From PLanc-01 sp034678485 (lineage in GTDB: Bacteria > Planctomycetota > Phycisphaerae > Sedimentisphaerales > Anaerobacaceae), in NCBI GenBank assembly GCA_034678485.1, contig JAXDBU010000056.1, forward strand, positions 1 through 64,000: a stretch of DNA of 64,000 nucleotides, given 5' to 3'. Made by a program: the position numbers and the translations under genes. Under the pieces are notes generated by a model, which made no database searches, had not been told where the DNA came from, and worked only from the letters and a program-made list of their open reading frames with translations. Shown here in pieces: positions 26,711 to 34,598 of this stretch (positions are counted from its first letter, which is position 1; every line of letters starts with the position of its first letter).

Positions 26711-26784
26711 TGTCCCCACTTCCATCCGGGGGACTGCTCCGTTGCCCCCAGCGTGCAGACTGATTCCGCGACGAACCGTCATCC

Positions 26785-26973
26785 TCAGCGAATCTGGATC
26801 GAGCCGACGTTCGTGGCCACATCCAGCGTGCTGATGCCGTCCGAGGAGGCGGTCAGTTCACGGGTCAGCGTGAACTTGGCCTTGAAGGTCTCCCCGCCGA
26901 TACGACATCCGGCGCAGACCACCGCAGCCAAACCGGCAACGATGCACGCTTTGACCCGCCTGTTCATTCTCAT
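26785..26973 (-). pseudogene. Truncated DUF4097-like lipoprotein or secreted protein
   Basis: 62 residues: basic start, hydrophobic VKACIVAGLAAVVCAGC, then FKAKFTLTRELTASSDGIST and LDVATNVGSIQIR. The last part is the typical beginning of a DUF4097 beta-helix domain (TNVGSI), but a stop ends the frame immediately, and a second in-frame stop follows two codons later. Probably a decayed gene; it could be a short lipoprotein. Confidence 0.5.
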
Positions 26974-27159
26974 GTCGAATCTCCACTCGTGAGCAACTCA
27001 GCCTGGCGGAAGCTCAATTCGCGAGCACCCATGTTCCAGTCGTTCCGCGAAGCTCCCTATTGCACGGATTCCACGATCGCGCCGAGAAGATCCGATGCTG
27101 ATCCGTGTCTGCGCAATCGGCGAGGCCAGGGTCTGTACACAACGCGCAGCCCGATCCAA

Positions 27160-28365
27160 TTACTTGCGGATCGTGATCTTCCGTGCGGCGCTCACCTTGC
27201 CGTACAGCTTCTGTGTATCGTAGGTCACCGTCACGGTCAGCTCTTCTTCGTCGCCGGCGAGGGTCAGATCGTCCGGTACACGCCACGTGTACCCGCAGGT
27301 GCCCGCTCAGCCAAAGGGCATGACGCCCTGGGCGACCACTTCGCCGTCGGCTCGGGTGATGACCACCTGAGGATCGAGTGATTTCGGTCGCTTGATCTTC
27401 TGGCCGTCCGGGAGCCCGTCCTCGACCTCGACTTCGACCGATGTGTCATCGAGCCCGCGGATCATGATGTCCAGCTTCGGGTCGACCAGGACCGCTGCGA
27501 ACTGGATCTCCATCCCGCGAGAGAAGGCGGTTTGATCCTTGGAGGGCTGGTCGAACACGACCACAGGCGTGTTCGAGAAATCCAGCACGTACGGCTTATC
27601 CCGGCGGACCTGCATGCCATAGACCGGCTCCCGGCCACGGGCGCGGCCCTGGGCGTCGGTGTGGTAGTTGTTGGAGATCTCGATGGCCAGGTTGTCGTAG
27701 GTGACCGTCATCAGGTATGCGGTGTAGTCGCCGACGGGAATCTGACATTCGAGCACCTCGCCGGTCCAGTGCTCCTTGATGGTCCCGATCGGCGCGGCGA
27801 CGGAGCCCTTCGCGTGTACGGAGCCGTTGAATGCGATCTTTTCCAGTTCGCGACCCCCTTTTCCGACGCGGATCGTGCCGAGCGGTCCGCGATAGGGTCT
27901 GGCCGCGATCTTGGCTCCGTCCTCGATGAGCACGAACTCGTAGAACTTGTCGTCGAGCTTGTGATAGGAGTGCAGGGACCACGAGCCCCACCAATAGGGA
28001 CCAAACCGCTTCTGCACGTCGAAGAGGAAGAACTCGCGTTCCAACCTCTCTCCGAGGACAACTCGGAAGAGACGATTGGCGAGCGTGAGTTGACCTTGTT
28101 TGACGTGGGTCTTGTTCTCCCGCTGGAGCCTGCGGACGAAGGACGGCACCTGGTCTTGGGTGAAACCGAGATCCGAAATGGCCGTCGTTGTCAGGGTGCA
28201 GGTCGTGACGTTGGGATCGGCGAGGAACTCCTTGACCTTGGCCGCCTGATCTTGCGGCGTCGCCGCGGCTGCGAGGGCGTGATTGGACAGCACGCCTCCA
28301 GACGCCAGGACGACGAACCAGAAGACTCCAATGGCTGTGCGACGAGATTTGTCTTGCGTTCTCAT
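27160..28365 (-). CDS. Secreted hypothetical protein with in-frame UGA (candidate selenoprotein)
   Basis: Start ATG 28365 with GGAGG nine bases upstream; signal peptide AIGVFWFVVLASGGVLSNHA LAAA (split here). The ordinary frame ends at UGA 27309-27307 after residue 352 (...QGVMPFG). The same frame continues for 48 residues of protein-like sequence (AGTCGYTWRVPDDLTLAGDE, ELTVTVTYDTQKLYGKVSAA, RKITIRK) to a TAA at 27162-27160. The continuation restores a beta-strand-rich C-terminal domain and would place selenocysteine at 353, with Cys357 four residues on (UxxxC). A hairpin starts 13 bases after UGA. Alternatives are a nonsense mutation (TGC/TGT to TGA) or a sequencing error. The rest of the protein has no recognised catalytic domain. 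Confidence 0.6.
27275..27293 (-). promoter_or_regulatory. SECIS-like hairpin downstream of in-frame UGA
   Basis: Minus strand GGTACACG, loop TGG, CGTGTACC: a perfect 8-bp stem beginning 13 bases after the UGA, with the apical loop 22-24 bases after it. Bacterial SECIS elements lie in this distance range and carry a G in the first two loop positions, as here (U-G-G). Confidence 0.5.
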
Positions 28366-28560
28366 AGTGCGATGCCTCCGACTGAATTCGCTCGCCATTA
28401 TACCGGCCCGTCCTGCCCATGGCAATGGGTGTTCCCCTGGATTCCCGGTTACATCCAACGGACGGTCTTTTTGTTTTGACCGGGCACGCAGGATTGGGGT
28501 ATGGTTTGAACCGCCGCGATATGTGCCGGCTCGATTCGATGAGAACGTTTGGAGGTTCCC

Positions 28561-29601
28561 ATGCCCGATCTGATCTTGACCGAAGGGTATCGACCCGTCC
28601 TGGGACTGCGCGAGACCGAACGCGCGATCAAGTTCATCAAGGACTGCTTTCAGGACCGCCTGGCGACTGCGCTGAATCTTCAGCGGGTTTCTGCGCCGCT
28701 GTTTCTGCGCAAGGGCTCCGGGATCAACGACGACCTCAACGGCGTCGAGGCCAAGGCCGCCTTTCACATCAAGGACGACGACTATGCGGAAGCCGAGTGC
28801 CTGTTCTCCCTGGCGAAGTGGAAGCGGATGGTCCTGGCCGACTACGGCTTCGCGCCCGGCGAAGGGCTCTATACCGACATGAATGCGATCCGCCCCGACG
28901 AGGAGTGCCTCGACAACCTGCACTCCGTCTACGTTGACCAGTGGGACTGGGAGCGCATCCTCTGCGAGCAGGAGCGGAACCTGGACTTCCTCAAGAAGAT
29001 CGTGCGGACGATCTACGGCGTGCTCCGCGAGACCGAGAAGACCATGGCCGGGCGATATCCGCAGATCACGCCCATACTGCCCGAAGAGATCTCCTTCGTG
29101 CACGCGGAGGAACTGCTCGCACGCTGGCCCGAAGTCGGGCCTCGCGAACGGGAGAACCGGATCACCAAAGAACGCGGCGCGGTCTTCGTGGTCGGCATCG
29201 GCGGCCCGCTTGCCGACGGCACGATCCACGACGGAAGGGCCCCGGACTACGACGACTGGATCACGCCCACCGTCAATGGCTGCAAAGGCCTCAACGGAGA
29301 CATCCTCCTGTGGTACCCGCTGCTGAACCGGGCGTTCGAGATCAGCTCCATGGGGATTCGTGTGAACGCGGATTCCCTGCGAAAGCAGTTGGAGATCCGC
29401 GGCGCCCAGGATCGTCTGCGCTTCGACTGGCACCGACGTCTGCTCGCGGGCGAACTGCCCTTGAGTATCGGCGGCGGGATCGGCCAGTCCCGCCTGTGCA
29501 TGTTCTTCCTTCGCAAGCTGCACGTCGGTGAGGTGCACGCCAGCGTGTGGCCGCAACAGATGATTGAACGCTGCAAGGCCGCCGGGGTCACCCTGCTGTA
29601 G
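28561..29601 (+). CDS. asnA: Aspartate--ammonia ligase (asparagine synthetase A)
   Basis: 346 residues from ATG 28561 (GGAGG upstream). Converts aspartate, ammonia and ATP to asparagine. AsnA blocks are visible: FIKDCFQDRLATALNLQRVS, APLFLRKGSGINDDLNGVEA, DDYAEAECLFSLAKWKRMVL, GEGLYTDMNAIRPDE, SVYVDQWDWERI, and the C-terminal ELPLSIGGGIGQSRLCMFFL typical of the class II synthetase fold. Monocistronic, with a strong inverted repeat downstream. Confidence 0.96.
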   Translation: MPDLILTEGYRPVLGLRETERAIKFIKDCFQDRLATALNLQRVSAPLFLRKGSGINDDLNGVEAKAAFHIKDDDYAEAECLFSLAKWKRMVLADYGFAPGEGLYTDMNAIRPDEECLDNLHSVYVDQWDWERILCEQERNLDFLKKIVRTIYGVLRETEKTMAGRYPQITPILPEEISFVHAEELLARWPEVGPRERENRITKERGAVFVVGIGGPLADGTIHDGRAPDYDDWITPTVNGCKGLNGDILLWYPLLNRAFEISSMGIRVNADSLRKQLEIRGAQDRLRFDWHRRLLAGELPLSIGGGIGQSRLCMFFLRKLHVGEVHASVWPQQMIERCKAAGVTLL

Positions 29602-29641
29602 TCGGCACAGGTCCGAGCGACGCAAGCAAGGCACAAAAGAA

Positions 29642-29670
29642 CAAGGGGATGACATTCGGTCATCCCCTTG
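29642..29670 (-). terminator. 12-bp inverted repeat, probable terminator
   Basis: CAAGGGGATGAC and GTCATCCCCTTG with a 5-base loop, between the convergent asnA and coiled-coil genes. On the minus strand it is followed by TTGTTCTTTTG, so it fits termination of the minus-strand gene; it may work in both directions. Confidence 0.75.
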
Positions 29671-29698
29671 ACGTACACTTGAATCCTGCTGAGGGCTG

Positions 29699-32600
29699 CT
29701 ATTTGCCGGTTTCGACCACGACGGGCGAAGCCGTGCTTGTCTCACCGCTCACCTTGACTTCGGCCAATGGCTGCCTGATCTGTTCGATCGTGGTCTTGAG
29801 CGTTTCCGTCTGGCTCAGTGTCGCCTTCTGCATCTGACTCATCTGCTCCTGGAGCTGGCTCTGCATCAGGCGAAGTTGCGAGATCGCATCGATCATGGCC
29901 TTTACATCGTCGGCGATCTTGGCCTCGAATTGCCCGTGCTGCGGGTTATTCGCACCCTGCAAGCCCGTCTGCACGGCGCCCTGGAGCTTGCCGATCTGCT
30001 GGTCGAGTGACGCGATGCTCTCGGCCATTGCCTGCATTCGCGCTTGCGTTGCATCGAGTCGCTCGATCCAGCCCTGGCGATCCTGGGCCATCGCCTCCAG
30101 CTTGGCGATCACTTGCGTACGACCGGTCTGTGCGGCCTGCTCCGACTCGGCCTGCGACGCAGTCAGTACGACAACGTCGTGAGCTGTCTGCCCTGTTGTT
30201 GCAGTCACGGCGTCAAGGCCACTCTGCATCTTCTGCTGCCCCTCAACGAGCTGCGTCATCTGGCCGGTGGTCGATTCGCTGAAGCTGTGAATTGCCTTCT
30301 GAAGGCTGTCTTGACGCCCGGCGACGGCAGTCACATCCGATGCGGTCTGTCCGGTCGTGGCTGCGATGCCATCAACTCCAGTCTGCATCTTCTGCTGATT
30401 CTCGGCAAGCTGTGCCATCTGTCCGGTGGTCGATTCGCTGTAGCTCTGGATCGCCTTCTGAAGGCTGTCTTGACGCCCGGCGACGGCAGTCACATCCGAT
30501 GCGGTCTGTCCGGTCGTGGCTGCGATGCCATCAACGCCAGTCTGAATCTTCTGCTGGTTCTCAGCGAGTTGTGCCATCTGTCCGTTGGTCGATTCACCGT
30601 GGCTCTGGATCGCCTGCTGGAGGGCAGCCTGTCGCCCGGCGACCGCGGTCACATCCGAAGCGGTCTGTCCGGTCGTGGTTGCGATGGCATCGACGCCAGT
30701 CTGAATCTTCTGCTGGTTCTCAGCGAGTTGTGCCATCTGTCCGTTGGTCGATTCGCTGTAGCTCTGGATTGCCTTCTGGAGGCTGTCCTGACGCCCGGCG
30801 ACCGCGGTCACATCGGTTGCCGTCTGTCCAGCGGTGGTTGTGAGGGTGTCCAAGCCGCTTTGCATCTGCTGTTGATTCGTGGCGACGTGGTCCGTCCTTT
30901 CGCTGAGATCGGCCAGGCCGGTGCGGATGCTCTGGGCCATTGCGACCTGGTCATTCTCTATGGCGAGGACATCAATGGCGGTCTGCCCGGCGGTTGCCGT
31001 CAGGATGTCGAGCTGAGCGGCGAGTGTCTTCTGACTCTCGTCCAGTGCGGCGGCCTGCCCAAGGATTGCTTCGTTGCCGGTCCGGATACTCCGTTGGAGA
31101 TCTGCGTGCCCGTTGCTGAGGGCCAGAATGTCCATCGTCGCCTGGCCGGTCATTGACATCAGGATGTCCTGGCCGTCCCCGAGCGACTTCTGGCTGTCCT
31201 CGATCCTTGCCATGCGATTGTTGACCATGTCGCTGTGCTGGGAGAACGAGCTCTCAAGGGTGTCCTGGGCGACGGAGACGCCGGTCAGATCTGCATAGGC
31301 GCGGTCGATCACCTTGGTGGTTCTGTCGATCTGAGTCGCTAATGCCCGTTGGCCGTCCTCGATGGCGGCCGTGCGAGAGACAAGCGCCTCGTTGGACGCC
31401 TTGATGCCTGCCTGGAAAGACGTCTGTTGTCCGGCCATGCCGCGGACGTCGTCGGCGGTTTGGTCGGCTCGATCGTGGAGGCCGCTCATACCGGTCTGCA
31501 TCGCCTGCTGGAAAGTGGCCTGTCCGTTGTTCATCGTAAGCACCGCCAGCGCCGTCTGGCCCGATGTTGCAGTCAGTGCATGGACCTCGTTGCTCAGCGA
31601 ACGCTGTCCGTCGGACAAGCCGGCCATCGCTGTGATGATGGCGTCATGATTCGCCTTCGTCGCTTCGCGAGCGGCCGTCTGTCCGGCTCGCAGTGCGGAA
31701 GTCGCGGCCGCGGAATCTGTTGCGGCCTGGTCCGCTTTCCCATTCAACGCGTTGATCCCCGCTTGCAGGCTCTGCTGTGATTCGACCAACGACACCAGCC
31801 GGTTGACCGTCTGCTCGTGATTGCCGTTCAGCGATTCCTGCATCGCAGTCTGTGCGGCTGCCATCGTGGAGATCGTCGAAGCCATCTGGTTCGCCGTGGC
31901 GAACAGACGGTCGATGCCTGCCTGATGATTTTGCTGATGAAGTTCCAGAATGTTGAGTTTATCCGCAACGGCCTGTGTGCGATGCTGCAGATCGTCCCGC
32001 ACCGTGAGCAGATCGTTCGTGAATCGCTCTTGTCCCGCGGCCAGAGTCGTCAGACACTCGGCGACCTGCCGGTGGTTGTCCTGGACCTGAGCCGCGAAGG
32101 CGTCCTGCTTGCCGGCTGCCGACGCGATGTCCTGGGCCAATCCTGCGTCCATCTGTTGCAGGCGGGTGATGCCGGCCTGGATGCTCTCCTGATTGCTCAC
32201 GACGGCGCCCATCCGGCCGTTCAACTCCCGTTGATTGGCCTGCACTTTTTCGTGGAGTGCGTTGTGCTGCCGCGACAGGGCGGTGAGGTCCGAGGCCGTT
32301 TGAGCGGCTACCTCCCCAACCTGCGCCACGCGACCATGCAACGACTGCTGGCCTTCCTGGAGTTGAGTCGCCTTGGCCTCAATCGCCTGGTTGCCCGCGA
32401 CGACGGTCTGCTGAAGCTTGCGTTGGTCCTCCCGGACGGTCTGGACCTGCGTCGCGATTTCCTGGCCGTCGCCATCGAGGTCCTGGATGCCGGCCTCGAG
32501 CTTGCCTTGGCCGGTGTGGATTTGCGACGAGAGGGTGGCAAGCTCGCGTGCATTGGCCGCCACCATGGCTTGCAGTTTGACCTGGTTTTCTTCCATCCTG

Positions 32601-32710
32601 GTGAGTTGCTTGCCGCAGCCGCCGACGACGAGCAGCAGGGCGACTGCTACAAGGAGATAAGCGCCGTGTGTGGCCAGACGTTTGATCTCGACTCCCTTCG
32701 ATCCTCGCAT
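29699..32710 (-). CDS. Coiled-coil repeat lipoprotein, function unknown
   Basis: 1003 residues, AAGGAG upstream. Lipoprotein signal: THGAYLLVAVALLLVVGGC, with the cysteine at the lipobox VGGC. The remainder is almost entirely alanine/glutamine/threonine-rich helix with a heptad-like pattern and recurring TGQTA, NGQ, QAI and LA.NQQ motifs. Four 53-residue units (TGQTASDVTAVAGRQDSLQK, AIQSYSESTNGQMAQLAENQ, QKIQTGVDAIATT) are nearly identical. The C-terminus is less regular (IDAISQLRLMQSQLQEQMSQ). The resemblance to chemoreceptor or tape-measure coiled coils is compositional only. A membrane-anchored extended rod is inferred. Confidence 0.8.
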   Translation of the reverse strand: MRGSKGVEIKRLATHGAYLLVAVALLLVVGGCGKQLTRMEENQVKLQAMVAANARELATLSSQIHTGQGKLEAGIQDLDGDGQEIATQVQTVREDQRKLQQTVVAGNQAIEAKATQLQEGQQSLHGRVAQVGEVAAQTASDLTALSRQHNALHEKVQANQRELNGRMGAVVSNQESIQAGITRLQQMDAGLAQDIASAAGKQDAFAAQVQDNHRQVAECLTTLAAGQERFTNDLLTVRDDLQHRTQAVADKLNILELHQQNHQAGIDRLFATANQMASTISTMAAAQTAMQESLNGNHEQTVNRLVSLVESQQSLQAGINALNGKADQAATDSAAATSALRAGQTAAREATKANHDAIITAMAGLSDGQRSLSNEVHALTATSGQTALAVLTMNNGQATFQQAMQTGMSGLHDRADQTADDVRGMAGQQTSFQAGIKASNEALVSRTAAIEDGQRALATQIDRTTKVIDRAYADLTGVSVAQDTLESSFSQHSDMVNNRMARIEDSQKSLGDGQDILMSMTGQATMDILALSNGHADLQRSIRTGNEAILGQAAALDESQKTLAAQLDILTATAGQTAIDVLAIENDQVAMAQSIRTGLADLSERTDHVATNQQQMQSGLDTLTTTAGQTATDVTAVAGRQDSLQKAIQSYSESTNGQMAQLAENQQKIQTGVDAIATTTGQTASDVTAVAGRQAALQQAIQSHGESTNGQMAQLAENQQKIQTGVDGIAATTGQTASDVTAVAGRQDSLQKAIQSYSESTTGQMAQLAENQQKMQTGVDGIAATTGQTASDVTAVAGRQDSLQKAIHSFSESTTGQMTQLVEGQQKMQSGLDAVTATTGQTAHDVVVLTASQAESEQAAQTGRTQVIAKLEAMAQDRQGWIERLDATQARMQAMAESIASLDQQIGKLQGAVQTGLQGANNPQHGQFEAKIADDVKAMIDAISQLRLMQSQLQEQMSQMQKATLSQTETLKTTIEQIRQPLAEVKVSGETSTASPVVVETGK
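30200..30890 (-). repeat. 159-bp tandem repeat inside the coiled-coil gene
   Basis: The marker TGACGCCCGG (TGTCGCCCGG in one copy) occurs at 30312, 30471, 30630 and 30789, exactly 159 bases apart. Each unit encodes 53 residues. Near-identity at the DNA level points to recent unequal crossing-over. Confidence 0.9.
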
Positions 32711-33295
32711 GATGACTCCTTTCCTTAGTTATGTATGCCTGCGGGCGTCCATCTTCCCCACGGTATCCCATCCTGTTCTCCCGTGGTGTGGCAACCAACC
32801 TATCCTTTCCAGATACCCGCGTTGCCAGTACTGGGAAGAGACTACCAGCCATATCTTTCTTCGGCAACCATAATTTCAAACCTTTACTCTTTATGGGACG
32901 GGTACGGAACGTGGGCAGAATACAGGAGATACGGCAATACTGATACATGGGATTTCGTGCTTCTGGTCTCTCTGGAGGGTCTCGCCGGTTGATTCGTTCT
33001 CTGCGCGAGACTCGGATGGCGATGTGGTTATCGGGCTTGTGGCGGGATTCCGGCGAGGTGAGTGAGACTACTTCGGACGCGCTTGACGACAGGAGCCTCG
33101 GCCGTTGCGGCAAGATCGACTTGAGCGGGGCGTGCTTCTCTGTTAGATTAGCGTTTTGCTCCACGGCCCATCGGCGGTGCGGCAGAACGCATCGCCGGCG
33201 TCTCGGCGAGGGGTCGGGGACAATCGTGGCTGACGGGCTCCCCCGGGCGTGAAGCATCGCGTCGGCGGACCCGTGATAATGGCAAAGGATCGACG
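32711..33295. other. Long spacer with possible structured leader
   Basis: 585 bases between divergent genes without a recognisable ORF. On the minus strand the 250 bases before the lipoprotein start contain GGTTGCC...GGCAACG and CCACGGGAGAACAGG...ATACCGTGG pairings, so the leader may fold. No known riboswitch consensus could be matched. The purD side shows no clear promoter. Confidence 0.35.
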
Positions 33296-34573
33296 ATGGA
33301 CGTACTGCTGATCGGCAGCGGGGGACGTGAGCACGCAATTGCGTGGAAACTCAAGCAATCCAAGCAACTCGGCAAGCTCTATATCGCCCCCGGCAACGCC
33401 GGAACGGCTCTGTGCGGCGAGAACGTCGAGATCCGCGACAGCGACATCCCCGCTTTGGTCGGTTTCGCGAGGGAAAAACGCGTGGGCCTGGTGGTCGTCG
33501 GTCCCGAAGAGCCTCTGGCCAAAGGGATCGTCGATGTGATGGAGGCCTCGGGTATCAAGGCGTTCGGCCCGAGCGGCGCCGCCGCCCAGCTCGAAGCGGA
33601 CAAGGCTTTTTCCAAGCAACTGATGCGATCCGGTTCGATTTCCACCGCGGAGGGGCGGGTCTTCGACCGCTTCAGCGACGCGAAGGCCTACATCGCCAGC
33701 CGGGACGAGCCCGTGGTGATCAAGGCCGCCGGGTTGGCGAAAGGCAAGGGTGTGATCGTCTGCGATGATCCGGCTGAGGGGATTCTGGCTGCCGAAAAGA
33801 TGATGGTAGGTCGGATCTTCGGCGATGCCGGCGAACGGATCGTCGTGGAAGACAAGCTGCTCGGGGAAGAGACATCGATCCTGGCGTTCGTGGACGGGCA
33901 CAACATCTACGTGATGGAGTCCTCGCAGGACCACAAGGCGATCGGCGACGGCGACACCGGCCCGAACACCGGCGGCATGGGCGCCTACAGCCCGGCGCCC
34001 ATTGTCACAGACGCGATGATGGACCGCATCACGCGGGAGATCCTCGTGCCCGCCGTGGACGCGATGAATCGCAACGGCACGCCGTACAAGGGCGTTCTCT
34101 ATGCAGGTCTGATGATCACCAGCGGGGGCCCTCGCGTGCTTGAATTCAACGTCCGCTTCGGCGATCCGGAGACTCAGCCAATCCTCATGCGGCTCCAGAG
34201 CGATCTGCTCGAAGTCTGTTTGGCGGTTCGCGAGACGAAACTGGAGGACGTCACACTCCGATGGGATCCTCGCCCGGCGGTCTGCGTCGTGATGGCCTCC
34301 GGCGGCTATCCCGATGAGTACCAGAAAGGCATAGTCATCACGGGTTTGAAGGAGGCCGCCGAACTGGATGACGTGGTCGTTTTCCACGCGGGCACGAAGC
34401 TGTCCGACAGGGGCGTGGTCACCAGTGGCGGCCGGGTGCTCGGCGTGACCGCGATCGGCGCAACGGTCGCCGCAGCCAAGGCGCGGGCCTATGAAGCGGT
34501 CGACCGCATCCACTTCGAAGGCGCCTATTGCCGTCGGGATATTGCCGACAAGGCGATCCGGCGCAAGCCGTGA
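33296..34573 (+). CDS. purD: Phosphoribosylamine--glycine ligase
   Basis: 425 residues, normal length. Second step of purine synthesis: ATP-grasp ligation of glycine to phosphoribosylamine. Motifs: VLLIGSGGREHAIAWKL at the N-terminus, VGPEEPLAKGIVD, ATP-grasp core VVIKAAGLAKGKGVIV, the ESSQDHKAIGDGDTGPNTGG loop, and ITSGGPRVLEFNVRFGDPET with metal ligands. The AsmA-like gene follows after 25 bases, probably in the same transcript. Confidence 0.97.
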   Translation: MDVLLIGSGGREHAIAWKLKQSKQLGKLYIAPGNAGTALCGENVEIRDSDIPALVGFAREKRVGLVVVGPEEPLAKGIVDVMEASGIKAFGPSGAAAQLEADKAFSKQLMRSGSISTAEGRVFDRFSDAKAYIASRDEPVVIKAAGLAKGKGVIVCDDPAEGILAAEKMMVGRIFGDAGERIVVEDKLLGEETSILAFVDGHNIYVMESSQDHKAIGDGDTGPNTGGMGAYSPAPIVTDAMMDRITREILVPAVDAMNRNGTPYKGVLYAGLMITSGGPRVLEFNVRFGDPETQPILMRLQSDLLEVCLAVRETKLEDVTLRWDPRPAVCVVMASGGYPDEYQKGIVITGLKEAAELDDVVVFHAGTKLSDRGVVTSGGRVLGVTAIGATVAAAKARAYEAVDRIHFEGAYCRRDIADKAIRRKP

Positions 34574-34598
34574 CAATCGTTCGTCGTAAGGGCTGCCC

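Noticed and set aside
27014..27286. Minus-strand ORF of 90 codons overlapping the end of the candidate selenoprotein gene
   Set aside because: It is in another frame; the frame continuing past the UGA has far better protein character (strand pattern, natural C-terminal KITIRK).
27307..27309. UGA read as a reassigned sense codon genome-wide (Trp or Gly)
   Set aside because: UGA serves as a normal stop for several intact genes here, such as the DUF401 gene (26708-26710), so a global code change is ruled out.
30180..30890. Regular 159-bp spacing that could look like a CRISPR or satellite array
   Set aside because: Units are open reading frame throughout and encode a continuous coiled coil; no short repeats with unique spacers.
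32711..33000. Cyclic di-GMP (GEMM) riboswitch in the lipoprotein leader
   Set aside because: The conserved GEMM segments (GGCAAACC, GGGACGCAAAGCC) are not present.
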